Notes: generated by a model from the letters alone, not told the origin. 16,903 nt of DNA from an uncultured Clostridia bacterium (GCA_945931735.1 CAMEPN010000010.1:1-16903), one strand, 5' to 3'. Positions 6,594 to 16,200 are shown, numbered from the stretch's first letter. Program-made: numbers and translations.

Positions 6594-6622
6594 TTGACAT
6601 TTCGTGCGTATATGATTATAAT
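6594..6622 (+). promoter_or_regulatory. Consensus promoter for the zinc-ribbon membrane protein gene
   Basis: TTGACA (6594-6599) and TATAAT (6617-6622) are separated by 17 bases, the third perfect promoter of this kind in the window. It leaves an untranslated leader of about 110 bases. Confidence 0.85.
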
Positions 6623-6740
6623 ATATAATGGTTTGAATATTATAGTTTTTAATGGCAGCAGTTAATTATAGCAAAGATTTGCAGCTCTGTAAAAAAACGG
6701 AACTCATTTCAATAAATACCCTTTATGAGGAGGAACAAAG

Positions 6741-9188
6741 ATGTTTTGTCCTAAATGTGGCAGCAAAATACCCGATGGCAGTAAATTCTGCGAATCATGC
6801 GGAGAAAATCTGACCGCTTTGATTTCGGAAGCTAATGAAGCGCAGGCTCCGGCAGCCGCTCCGGTACCTACTCCCGTGGCTCCCACGGCTCCAACAGCTA
6901 CTGCGGCTCCCGCAGCACCCGCGGCTCCCGCAACTCCTGCGGCTACCGCAGCTCCCACGGCTCCCACAGCTACTTCGGCACCCACAGCTACTGCAGCTCC
7001 CGCAGCCGCTCCGATTCCCAATAATGTTCAGCCGCAGAAAAAAGGCATCGGCAAGATGATCATATTGATTGCAGCCGCGGCTGTCGTTGTCGTTGGTCTT
7101 TGCATTGCAGGACTGGTTGCACTTTTCTCTTCGTCCGGAAGCGATAACGCCTACGCTTACCTTTCCGACGGAAAATATAAGCTCATCACAAATATCAACA
7201 GGGGCGAGTCGATTGAGATAGCCTCCAGCAAGTCCGACAGCACCATGTCCGATATGCTTGCTTTCAGCCCCGACGGAAAGTACATCTATTACTATACGAA
7301 GTACGACAGCTATACCGGAACAGGCTCTCTCTGCCGTGCGGAGTATGGCAGGCTACAAGCCGATTCCAACAAAAATGAAAAGTATATCGAGGTCGTTGCG
7401 ACGAACGTTTCCCTCGGATTCCGTTTCTTGAGCGACGGCTCGCTGACCTACAAGAACGGCGAGAATACGCTGTATCATTTTGACGGCAAAGAGATAAGCC
7501 AGATCGCAAAAAATGTAAGCAGCTATTTTGTCGATGAAAACGGGCGCATTGTTTATACAAGCGGAGATTCTTCCGACGGTATCAATCTGTACAGTGTTGC
7601 AATCAGCGACATGGGCAGCAAGAACAAGCTTGCGTCGAATGTGGCTTATGTTGTCAGCGCCGATGATTTCGACAATATCCTGTACACAAAACGCGATGAC
7701 AACGGTTCCGAAACTCTGTATGTAGTCGGCGTTGAAAAAGAGGTAACAAAGCTTGGCGAAAACGTCAATGTTCTCTCCGTCGACAACGGAAAGACCTACT
7801 TCACCGCAGAGGACGGTACAGCGCTCAGCCTTTACGATTTCGTTGACGACGCTTATGCGGACGCAGACGCCGTAATCAAAGAGCCGACTTACGATGATTT
7901 CAGCATTCCCAGATACAGCTATGAGATGGTATACGGCAACGATCTGTCCGAGAGCGATTTTGACGAGCTTTATACCTCCTGCACAAGAAGCCTGTATTGG
8001 TACGGCAAGAGCACGTGGTGGGCTTACTCTATGGAAGACGCGCTCGACAGGGATTGGGGAGAAAAATCTACCGCTATCCACGCCGCTACACAGCGCTTTA
8101 TCGACAGGTTTGGCAGCACTGCCGACGAGGACGGCTACATTTTAGTTACCGACGAGGTAAAGGCTGCTCTTAAGGAGATCGCAAAATATTCCGATAATCC
8201 CGAGGACGAGTGGAATTGGCTGTGGCTGTGCTATAACAAGTACCAGTCCGGCACGTCCACCGACTATGACGCATATAACGCCGCTTCCGACAAGTGGTAT
8301 GAGGCAAGAAACAGAATTTCGATGCGCGAAACGCTGCAAAACAAGGAAAACGACTTTGCGGTACATACCTTGTATTGCTATGAAAACGGCGCATTGACAA
8401 CTGTAAGCGAAAACGTGCTTAACACTTCCCTCTACAACGGCGCAGTTATGTACAACACCACGGACATGATCTCCGACACGGTTAAGCTGGAAAATGTATC
8501 TTCAACGTATGATATCCTTCAGCTGTTCTATATTGATATCGAGGATGAAAACCACATTGTTCTTACCGGAAACGGTTCGTCCTGCAAGATGTCGTCCGCA
8601 GCCGCAGAAACCTATGCGGAGGCATATAACAACGGCTACGCTTCGCTCTGGTTTACCGATAATGTTGTTTACCTGAGAGAGAACGACGGGACGCTGTCCT
8701 CTGCCGCAACTACGGGCGGAGTTATTGACAATTTCAAAATCGTTACCGATGACGCAGATATCCTTTCGGTAGACGGTTCAACCCTGTACTACGCAAGCGG
8801 TTCTTACAGGAACAACGATGTCCTCTACGGAGATGTTTATTCCTACACCGACGGCGCAAGCACTCTTCTGGCAAGAGATGTTGTGCTCAACAATATCAGG
8901 ATTTACGATGACGGCGTTGTCATGGCGTACACCGGATACAGAAGCTACTACGGATACGAGCTTACCATGATCGATTCCAAGGGCGAAGCTACCTTCATCG
9001 CAGATAATGTCACACAGTATATCAGAGTGGATAACTCCACGTTGCTGTATATCTCCGACGGCGACCTGTATTCCTACAACGGCAAGGAAAGAACTATGGT
9101 TCAGAGCGATGTTGATTGGTTCTGGAGCCAGCACTCGATGGGCATTCAGAACATACTCGGCTCAAGCGATTATTACTCCTACTATTGA
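6741..9188 (+). CDS. Zinc-ribbon membrane protein with beta-propeller-like extracytoplasmic domain
   Basis: This is an 815-residue protein. Residues 2-21 form a zinc ribbon (FCPKCGSKIPDGSKFCESCG; C3, C6, C17, C20). An Ala/Pro/Thr linker follows (about 34-95), then one membrane helix (about 106-129, IILIAAAAVVVVGL). The remaining 680 residues should lie outside the cell. They contain recurrent units with DG..LY-Y-x-G, then NV, then VD-G-x-x-x-Y; examples are SPDGKYIYYY, NVSSYFVDENGRIVYTS and NVTQYIRVDNSTLLYIS. This suggests a beta-propeller of the DUF5050/WD40-like kind. A helical, Trp-rich insert (about 390-545) interrupts it. No catalytic motif is apparent. AGGAGG at 6728-6733 supports the start. 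The protein probably senses or binds something outside, with the ribbon mediating cytoplasmic contacts; that role is inference from topology. Confidence 0.82.
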   Translation: MFCPKCGSKIPDGSKFCESCGENLTALISEANEAQAPAAAPVPTPVAPTAPTATAAPAAPAAPATPAATAAPTAPTATSAPTATAAPAAAPIPNNVQPQKKGIGKMIILIAAAAVVVVGLCIAGLVALFSSSGSDNAYAYLSDGKYKLITNINRGESIEIASSKSDSTMSDMLAFSPDGKYIYYYTKYDSYTGTGSLCRAEYGRLQADSNKNEKYIEVVATNVSLGFRFLSDGSLTYKNGENTLYHFDGKEISQIAKNVSSYFVDENGRIVYTSGDSSDGINLYSVAISDMGSKNKLASNVAYVVSADDFDNILYTKRDDNGSETLYVVGVEKEVTKLGENVNVLSVDNGKTYFTAEDGTALSLYDFVDDAYADADAVIKEPTYDDFSIPRYSYEMVYGNDLSESDFDELYTSCTRSLYWYGKSTWWAYSMEDALDRDWGEKSTAIHAATQRFIDRFGSTADEDGYILVTDEVKAALKEIAKYSDNPEDEWNWLWLCYNKYQSGTSTDYDAYNAASDKWYEARNRISMRETLQNKENDFAVHTLYCYENGALTTVSENVLNTSLYNGAVMYNTTDMISDTVKLENVSSTYDILQLFYIDIEDENHIVLTGNGSSCKMSSAAAETYAEAYNNGYASLWFTDNVVYLRENDGTLSSAATTGGVIDNFKIVTDDADILSVDGSTLYYASGSYRNNDVLYGDVYSYTDGASTLLARDVVLNNIRIYDDGVVMAYTGYRSYYGYELTMIDSKGEATFIADNVTQYIRVDNSTLLYISDGDLYSYNGKERTMVQSDVDWFWSQHSMGIQNILGSSDYYSYY
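6849..7010 (+). repeat. Low-complexity Ala/Pro/Thr-coding linker repeat
   Basis: Near-repeats of GCTCCCACGGCTCC and GCTACTGCGGCTCCC encode AP, AT and TA units between the zinc ribbon and the membrane helix. Such short GC-rich repeats can change length by slippage, which would alter tether length without breaking the frame if changes come in threes. Confidence 0.75.
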
Positions 9189-9343
9189 TCCCCGCTGTGA
9201 AAGCGCGCCAATATGGCTTTTATGAATAATGCGCGAGCTGTCTTGGGTCTGTCCGGTTTTGCAAAAATGAACAGCGGGAGCAGCTTTCCGCAGATTCATT
9301 GTTCTGCACTTCCTGCGGGAGAAAACAGTCCATAGCATAACAG

Positions 9344-9383
9344 CGAATGCGCACCGAAACGGTTCAGTGCGCATTCGTTTTTT
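9344..9383 (+). terminator. Strong hairpin with U-tract, directly ahead of the next gene
   Basis: CGAATGCGCAC (9344-9354) pairs perfectly over 11 bp with GTGCGCATTCG (9367-9377), with a 12-base loop and six T. It closes the 6741-9188 gene. It ends only about 23 bases before the ATG at 9407, so the next genes need either a promoter hidden upstream plus readthrough, or transcription that passes this site. Confidence 0.9.
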
Positions 9384-9406
9384 AAACTTCAATGGAGATG
9401 AGCGTC

Positions 9407-10042
9407 ATGAAAAAAAGGAAAACAACAGAGGGAATCATCTGCCCCAAATGCGGGAGCGGTATAGAGCCCTCGGCGACGGTCTGCCCCGTGTGCGGGGAAG
9501 CGGCTCCTGCCCCTGAAGCAGGCAATGCTCCCGAAAAGAAGCCGTCGAACGGCGTACGAGCGGTATTCTCGGCGTTTTTGGGTCTGCTGCTTGCCGTTTT
9601 TGAGTTATTTTGCGTACTGTTATTATTTGTCCATGCCCTGAACGAAAATGTTCAGATCCCCTCCATAGGGGCGATTTCGGGGGATTCGCTTACCGTATTC
9701 CTCGACTCTTGGTGTTCTGTTGCGCTCGGCGTTGTATTGGCGCTGCTTCCGGTGTTAATACTGGTATTGATAAATTTACACCGTATACGCAGGTGCTTTC
9801 TTTCTGTCGGCGTTTCCACGATCGCGGCGGCGGTTCTGTGTATTGTCCTCGGATATATTGTAACTACGGTGATAAAGGCGCTTCCTGCCGAATGGCAGAA
9901 CACCCTTGTTAATACCACCGTTGTGTTTAAGGATTTTTCCGTTGTTTGTGCAGTTATTCTTATCGCGGTCGGAGCCGCCTGCTTATCGGTTTATTCCTGC
10001 ATTGCTGTAATAAAAGGAGATAAACATGAAAAAAACGCTTAA
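9407..10042 (+). CDS. Zinc-ribbon multi-pass membrane protein, unknown function
   Basis: I prefer the ATG at 9407, which has GGAG at 9394-9397 at good spacing; an upstream in-frame ATG at 9392 has no ribosome site and lies against the terminator. The product is 211 residues. It has an N-terminal zinc ribbon (C12, C15, C26, C29: ICPKCG and CPVCG), a short Pro/Ala linker, and then about four hydrophobic helices: the first at AFLGLLLAVFELFCVLLLFV, then VALGVVLALLPVLILVLI, VGVSTIAAAVLCIVLGYIV and a C-terminal one near CAVILIAVGAACL. It ends in a basic tail. No enzymatic motif is visible. It overlaps the subtilase/VWA gene by 17 bases, so the two are almost certainly made together. It may be a membrane partner or scaffold for that protein. 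Confidence 0.8.
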   Translation: MKKRKTTEGIICPKCGSGIEPSATVCPVCGEAAPAPEAGNAPEKKPSNGVRAVFSAFLGLLLAVFELFCVLLLFVHALNENVQIPSIGAISGDSLTVFLDSWCSVALGVVLALLPVLILVLINLHRIRRCFLSVGVSTIAAAVLCIVLGYIVTTVIKALPAEWQNTLVNTTVVFKDFSVVCAVILIAVGAACLSVYSCIAVIKGDKHEKNA

Positions 10043-13000
10043 AATCATAATCATTACGCTGATCGCATTGCTCCTTTTGTTCGTGCTTTCAATTGCGGCA
10101 TGGGTGTTTATCGTTATTCCTAATCTTGAATCCGCCGAAAGCGGTATATCCGAACCGGGACCTGCAATGTCCGAAATAGCGGAGATATCGGAGAAGATCG
10201 ATTTTAACGAATCGAACGGCGTACTGTATGTCAACAACGAAATTGTTGTTTTTGTAAGGTCGTCTGCGACGGAGGAGAAAATAACAGCCCTGTTTGACAG
10301 CCTTGACGCAGAAATAGACGATTCCATGGCGGATATCTATGTATACAGACTTGTGTTCAGAGAAGCGATGTCCTATGACGAACTGGAAGCTATGGTAAAG
10401 CGGATCAAGGCGGAATCCATCGTCGAAAACGCATATCTGAACACTGTGACCGAGCTTCAGAGCGACTCCTATGATTCGGAGGACGATTTCGAGTATAAAG
10501 ACGCCTTATATCCTAACGACCCGTGGAACGGCGACAGCTGGAACGTAAGCGTTCCGGGCAACGAAAACTGGGGCATGGAAGCGATCGACGCGCCCGGCGC
10601 GTGGGGCTATTCAGACCAATTAAGCACCGTAAAGGTCGGACTTATCGATTCTATGCCGGATCTTTCTCATGAAGAGCTGTCCTTTGCAAACAGCAGCTGC
10701 CTTTTTATAGACGAGGACGGAAAGACGAGCACTAACAAATACGCCGTGCCTGCCGATGACCATGGCTCGCACGTTTCCGGAATAATGAACGCCGCGTGGG
10801 ATAACGGCAAGGGAGTTTCCGGCGTAATGGGCGGAAAAGGCGAGCTGTACTATTGCGCGGTGTATTATGAAACCGGCGGGAAATACTACTCAACATATGC
10901 AACTGCGTACAGCTACCTGCTTGCATTAAAAAATCTTATCGACCAAGATGTTCAGGTCATCAATATAAGTCAGAATACCAGCCGCCTTGTCGGTTTTGCG
11001 GCAAGCCACGGAAATCGGAATGCGATAGAGTACCTGTCAATGCAGGCGGATCTTGCGGAAAAGGGATTGCAGCGAATTATCTCACTGCGGGAAGCCGCAA
11101 ATAAGCCCGATTTCGTTATCTGCGTTGCGGCAGGAAACAGCAACAGCACATACTACTACAAAGACGACAGCGCTACATACGGATATCGTGAAGAAATGAC
11201 ATTCTGGGAAAAGATAAAGCATTTCTTCGGCTGGCGCGGCGAGATAGGCGGGTCGCTCGCACTTTACAACAATTTCCTTAATTTAATGGACGAGGAAGAG
11301 GTTAAAAGCAGAGTGATTGTCGTCGGGGCGGTCGGGATAGATCCCGATACCTCAACTTCAAGCAGCACGCATTATTCCTACGCTTATTTCTCCAATATAG
11401 GTTATCGTGTAGATATTGTTGCTCCGGGATTTGATGTGTACAGCTGCACGGCGGGCGGGTACGATCTGATGAGCGGAACGTCTATGGCAACTCCGCACGT
11501 TTCCGGAGCGGCAGGCTTGGTTTTTGCGAGCAACCCGTCATTGTCCGGACCGGAAGTCAAAAGCATTCTTCTTGCGTCAACAACGGGGCGCTACTATCAC
11601 GGCGAATATTACAGCGGCCTGCTTAACGCAAATAATGCTGTTGTAAATGCGCTCAAAACCGTCGAAAGCTCCGTAGGGAAGGTCATATCGACAGGCTCTG
11701 ACGGACTGGATTTGTGCTTTGTCGTTGACACAACGGGGTCTATGGGAGATGACATCGACAATGCGAAGGAAAACATGGCAAGCATACTTGATCATCTCGC
11801 AGAGAAAACCGAGGATTACCGCGTTGCGCTTATCGACTACCGCGATTATCCCGAAAGAACGGGATTCGACAGTGATTACCCGTACAAGGTTCAATTGGAT
11901 TTTACCAATAACACCGCTTCGATCATTGACGCGATAAACGGACTTGATCTGGGCAACGGCGGCGATGGAGATGAAACGGTATACTCCGGACTGATGGCGG
12001 CGGTCAAGCTTGACTGGAGGCTCGACGCGAAAAAGGTCATTATTATTCTGGGTGACGCCGCGCCCCTTGACCCCGAGCCGATAACCGACTTTACATATGA
12101 TAATGTTCTGCTCGCTTTGTTCAATGCAGATATCAACATTGATTATGAGGACTCCGACGACCGCGTGGTAAATAATCTTGACACGAGCCTTATCAACGTA
12201 TTCTCTATCGGAACGGACGCAAGCTCTGACGCCGAGGATTTCTTTAAGCAGATATCCGGCGGCACGGGCGGAAGCTATGCGGGCGTTGACAACGCGTCCG
12301 AGGTCGGCGACGCTATCATTGATATGATAGAGCAGATAGAGGTTGAGGAAAAGCTGACGGTTCGCGTTGATTTCGGCGACGAAATGGCGCAGCGGAAGAT
12401 CGACCTCTATTCCGGCAAGGAGTATCTGTTCACCTTGCAGACAGACGACAACGGGCAATTCGTGATCGAGGACATTGACGCCGATACATACAACTGGACA
12501 AGCAACGGCTTGCATGGAGGCGGCTCAATAATTATTGAACCGGACGGCGGCGAGGTCATGGTCAAGACGACAAAAACCTATTGGTTTGAGCCGCTTCTGG
12601 TATTTTGGCATGAGCACACCGCGCTTATTTGTTTGGTTTTGGCGGCATTCATAGCCTTGTGCATTCTGGTGCCCGTTGCCATAAAAATTATCCGCATACT
12701 TATTCGCAAAAAGAAAGCCGCTCAGGCTTCCGAGGCTGTATCGGCTCCCGTTTCCGAGCCGGTCAATGAAGCCGTAAGCGCACCCGTTGCCGAGCCGGTC
12801 AATGAGCCGGTAAACGCTCCCATTGCCGAGCCGGCAAATGCACCCGTAAGCGCTCCTGTTTCGGAACCCGCCGCTGCGCAGAGCGTAAACGGCTCTGTCT
12901 GCCCGAAATGCGGTTCCGCCGTATCCGCCGGAGCAAGGTTCTGCAACCAATGCGGATATGATATGAGCAAGGATGCTTCAATTCCGACAGAGCGCGTTTG

Positions 13001-13070
13001 CCCAAGCTGCGGACACCCTTTCAAGGAAAATCAGAAATTCTGCAATAATTGCGGCACAAAGCTTTCATAG
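10026..13070 (+). CDS. Membrane-anchored subtilase-VWA fusion with two C-terminal zinc ribbons
   Basis: This is a 1014-residue protein. In order it has an N-terminal membrane anchor (7-31), a propeptide-like alpha/beta region (about 64-145) and a subtilisin-type S8 domain (about 180-545). The triad is intact: D208 in VGLIDSMPD, H246 in DDHGSHVSG and S486 in GTSMATPH, with oxyanion N371 in AAGN. A von Willebrand A domain follows (about 560-770) with the metal-site start DTTGS (568-572). Next come a short beta domain, a second membrane helix (about 866-890), a Val/Pro/Glu/Ala repeat linker and two zinc ribbons (C959/C962/C973/C976 and C992/C995/C1006/C1009). The two helices place the protease and VWA outside and the ribbons inside. 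The S8 family cleaves proteins, and VWA domains bind protein partners through a metal. The likely role is processing of a surface or secreted target coupled to cytoplasmic contacts. The target is unknown. Translation is coupled to the upstream membrane protein. Confidence 0.88.
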   Translation: MKKTLKIIIITLIALLLLFVLSIAAWVFIVIPNLESAESGISEPGPAMSEIAEISEKIDFNESNGVLYVNNEIVVFVRSSATEEKITALFDSLDAEIDDSMADIYVYRLVFREAMSYDELEAMVKRIKAESIVENAYLNTVTELQSDSYDSEDDFEYKDALYPNDPWNGDSWNVSVPGNENWGMEAIDAPGAWGYSDQLSTVKVGLIDSMPDLSHEELSFANSSCLFIDEDGKTSTNKYAVPADDHGSHVSGIMNAAWDNGKGVSGVMGGKGELYYCAVYYETGGKYYSTYATAYSYLLALKNLIDQDVQVINISQNTSRLVGFAASHGNRNAIEYLSMQADLAEKGLQRIISLREAANKPDFVICVAAGNSNSTYYYKDDSATYGYREEMTFWEKIKHFFGWRGEIGGSLALYNNFLNLMDEEEVKSRVIVVGAVGIDPDTSTSSSTHYSYAYFSNIGYRVDIVAPGFDVYSCTAGGYDLMSGTSMATPHVSGAAGLVFASNPSLSGPEVKSILLASTTGRYYHGEYYSGLLNANNAVVNALKTVESSVGKVISTGSDGLDLCFVVDTTGSMGDDIDNAKENMASILDHLAEKTEDYRVALIDYRDYPERTGFDSDYPYKVQLDFTNNTASIIDAINGLDLGNGGDGDETVYSGLMAAVKLDWRLDAKKVIIILGDAAPLDPEPITDFTYDNVLLALFNADINIDYEDSDDRVVNNLDTSLINVFSIGTDASSDAEDFFKQISGGTGGSYAGVDNASEVGDAIIDMIEQIEVEEKLTVRVDFGDEMAQRKIDLYSGKEYLFTLQTDDNGQFVIEDIDADTYNWTSNGLHGGGSIIIEPDGGEVMVKTTKTYWFEPLLVFWHEHTALICLVLAAFIALCILVPVAIKIIRILIRKKKAAQASEAVSAPVSEPVNEAVSAPVAEPVNEPVNAPIAEPANAPVSAPVSEPAAAQSVNGSVCPKCGSAVSAGARFCNQCGYDMSKDASIPTERVCPSCGHPFKENQKFCNNCGTKLS
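12717..12890 (+). repeat. Pro/Val/Glu/Ala linker repeat in the subtilase-VWA protein
   Basis: Imperfect repeats of units such as GAGCCGGTCAATGA encode APVSEPVNEAV-like segments (residues about 898-955) between the second membrane helix and the zinc ribbons. It is the counterpart of the Ala/Pro linker in the 6741-9188 gene but differs in codons and residues. Confidence 0.75.
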
Positions 13071-13137
13071 GAAACATCGCAAAATCACCGCAGAGGAGAA
13101 CCGCGAAATATCTCATAAGCAGATAACATAACAAATA

Positions 13138-13178
13138 AACCGCTCCCGTAAGCTATCAATCGGATATGGGAGCGGTTT
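13138..13178 (+). terminator. Intrinsic terminator of the zinc-ribbon/subtilase operon
   Basis: AACCGCTCCC (13138-13147) pairs perfectly with GGGAGCGGTT (13168-13177) around a 20-base loop, with TTTT beginning inside the stem end. Its loop is related to that of the terminator at 6397-6437. Confidence 0.85.
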
Positions 13179-13223
13179 TACGTTTGTGTCTTATGTTTTC
13201 CGCAAATTAATCGGCGTTTTATG

Positions 13224-13252
13224 TTGCAATTTATTCTTCAAAATGATATAAT
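13224..13252 (+). promoter_or_regulatory. Promoter for the nuclease-RecQ-UvrD helicase gene
   Basis: TTGCAA (13224-13229) and TATAAT (13247-13252) with a 17-base spacer lie about 35 bases before the ATG. The -10 is perfect and the -35 has one mismatch (C for A at position 4). Confidence 0.7.
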
Positions 13253-13287
13253 GTAAATAATGACATGAAATGACAGGCGGTGACACT

Positions 13288-16200
13288 ATGAGCGAAATAG
13301 TATTTATCGACAGCGAAATAAATCACAGCGGGGAAATTTGCGACCTCGGCGCGGTCACGCCTGAGGGCGGAAGAATACACACGTCCTCTCACAGCAAGTT
13401 TTCCACATTTGTATCGGGATGCAAATATGTCTGCGGACATAATCTTATCGCCCATGACTTGAAGTATATCAGACATCTGATATTGGGGGAATATATTGCA
13501 GTCGATACGCTTACCGTATCGCCGCTTTTGTTCCCGAAAAAGCCGTATCACCACCTGCTGAAAGACTACAAAATTCAGACGGAGCAGCTTAACGACCCCG
13601 CTAACGACGCGGCTTTGTGCATGGAGCTGTTCTTCGATGAGGTCAAGGCGTTCAATGCGCTTGACGAACGGCTGAAAGCGATATTCTTTGCGCTTCTTGG
13701 GACAAGGCGCGAGTATATCGGCTTCTTTGATTATGTAGACTACATCAGCGCGGCAGACGCCGAGGGGATTATCCGCGAGCGCTTTTCCGAGCGTATCTGC
13801 GGCAGCGCGGATTTGGCGGCGCTCATTTCCCGCTACCCCGTGGAGCTTGCATACTGCCTTGCGCTTATCAGCGCCGACGACAGGGAATCGCTTATCCCGC
13901 ACTGGGTCCACCGAAACTTCCCCGCAGTTGAATTTGTCATGAGAGCGCTGCGCGGAACGCCCTGCAATAACTGCGCTTTCTGTAAGCGCGAGCATGATAT
14001 CCACACAAAGCTTAAGCAGTATTTCGGCTACGACAGCTTCCGCAAATACGACGGCGAGCCGCTTCAGGAAAGGGCTGCGCAGGCGGCAGTAGACAACAAG
14101 TCGCTGATAGCCGTTTTCCCGACGGGCGGCGGAAAGTCGGTAACATTCCAGCTCCCCGCGCTGATGTCGGGGGACACCTGCCGCGGACTTACCGTTGTAA
14201 TTTCGCCGCTCCAGTCGCTGATGAAAGACCAAGTGGACAATCTGGCGGCAAAGGGGATAGCCGACGCGGTGACGATAAACGGTCTGCTTGACCCGGTGGA
14301 AAGAGCAAGCGCAATTGAGCGCGTTCAGAACGGGCAGGCTTCCCTGCTGTACATTTCGCCGGAATCGCTCCGTTCAAAGACGATAGAAAACCTCATGCTC
14401 AACCGCCACATCACACGCTTTGTCATTGACGAGGCGCACTGCTTTTCCGCGTGGGGGCAGGATTTCCGCGTTGACTATCTCTACATAGGCGAATTTATCC
14501 GCGAATTGCAGGAGAAGAAAAACCTTTCCGAGCCTATTCCCGTGTCCTGCTTTACTGCCACAGCAAAGCAAAAAGTAATCAGCGACATAAGCGATTATTT
14601 CCGAAACAAGCTCAGGATAGAGATGGAGCTTTTCGCTTCGGGGGCGTCGCGGCACAATCTGCGGTACGAGGTGCTTTACAAGGACAACGACGAGGAGAAA
14701 TACCTTGCGCTCAGAAATCTGCTGACCGCGAAAAAATCTCCCTCGATCGTCTATGTTTCCAAGGTCAAGAGAACTTATTCTCTCGCCGCGCGGCTTGAAG
14801 CGGACGGGATAAAGGCGCTGCCGTTCAACGGGAAAATGGACAAGAGCGAGAAAGTCACTAATCAAGAGAAATTCATGAACGGCGAGGTCAATGTTATCGT
14901 TGCGACCTCGGCTTTCGGCATGGGCGTTGATAAATCCGACGTAGGGCTTGTGGTGCATTTCGACATCTCCGCTTCGCTGGAGGACTATGTTCAGGAGGCG
15001 GGCAGAGCGGGGCGCGACGAGGAGCTTCAGGCGGAATGCTATGTGCTGTTTAAGGACGAGGATCTTGACGGGCATTTCATGATGCTCAATCAGAGCAAGC
15101 TGTCTATCAAGGAAATAAACCAGATCTGGCGCGCGGTCAAGGAGTGCTCGCGCTATCGCATGACGTTCACGCGCTCCGCATTGGAGCTTGCGCGCATCGC
15201 GGGCTGGAACGACGAGCAGAACGAGATCGAAACCCGCGTAACAAACGCGATAAACGCGCTCGAAACCGCAGGATATCTGAAGCGCGGGAAGAATGTTCCG
15301 CGTGTATTTGCGTCCAGCATAAACGCAAAGAGCTATATCGAAGCGGCGGAAAAGATTAACGCGCTTGACAAGCTTGACGACAAGCACAAGCAGTATGCCG
15401 CGCGGATTATCCGCAGTCTTATCAGCGAGAGAAGCCGCGCCGACGCGGGAAACGAAGAAGCCGAAAGCCGCGTTGACCACCTGTCAGATATTCTCGGAAT
15501 ACCCATGGAGGACGTGGTATACTGTATCGGCGTTATGCGCGAGAGCGGAATACTTGCCAATGCAAACGACCTTACCGCTTATATACGAAAGAATGACACG
15601 GCGCGAAAATCCGCAAATATACTAAGCCGTTTTGCCGCATTGGAGCGGTTCCTGCTGAACAACATAACCGAGGGAACGGGGTTCTATAACCTCAAAGACC
15701 TCAACGAGCACGCGCAGGAAAACGGCATTCCCGCCGCTTCCGTAAAGTCGATCAAGACCCTGCTGTATTTCTTTATGATCAAGGGATATATGCAGAAAGC
15801 GCATATTTCGGGGGAGAATGTGCAGATAGTTCTGACGGACGATATCGGCAGGATAAAGGAGAAGTCGGAACAGCGTATCTGGGCGGCGGGGAATATCCTC
15901 GAGCTGCTTTATTCAAAGGCGGAGGAGCATAAAGCGCCCGAAAATGACGAGATACTTGTTGAGTTTTCGGAGCTTGAGCTGCTGGAATACTGTGGCGAGC
16001 GCTCGCTTGAAAAGCCCGATATTGAGGATGTGAAGTCAGCCCTGCTCTACCTGTCAAAGATAGGCGCGATTGACATCGAGGGCGGCTTTTTGGTGCTGTA
16101 CAACGCAATGCAGATAACCCGTCTGGAACAAAACAACAAAATCAGCTACAAAACCGAGGATTACAGGCAGCTAAGCGAATACTACAAGCAGAAAATTCAG

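Larger units (their letters stand above)
6309..6740. other. Intergenic region between the peptide locus and the zinc-ribbon locus
   Basis: The 432 bp hold a small CCGCC/GGCGG hairpin near 6325-6350, the strong terminator at 6397-6437 and the promoter at 6594-6622. I see no gene in the remaining 6438-6593. Short open frames here on both strands run through the terminator and lack ribosome sites or recognisable domains. The long 5' leader (about 6630-6740) ends in an AGGAGG ribosome site at 6728-6733 and shows no riboswitch I can recognise. Confidence 0.6.

Noticed and set aside
6332..6628. 98-codon plus-strand frame between the two loci
   Set aside because: It reads through the terminator and into the promoter, has no ribosome site and shows no domain.
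9189..9343. Possible remnant gene or promoter in the gap after the propeller protein
   Set aside because: No coding pattern and no convincing -35/-10 pair were found; only a weak short inverted repeat CCGCTG/CAGCGG is present.
13231..15480. Large minus-strand frames over the helicase gene
   Set aside because: The plus strand encodes a continuous nuclease-RecQ-UvrD protein here. The minus frames show no domain and low-quality composition.
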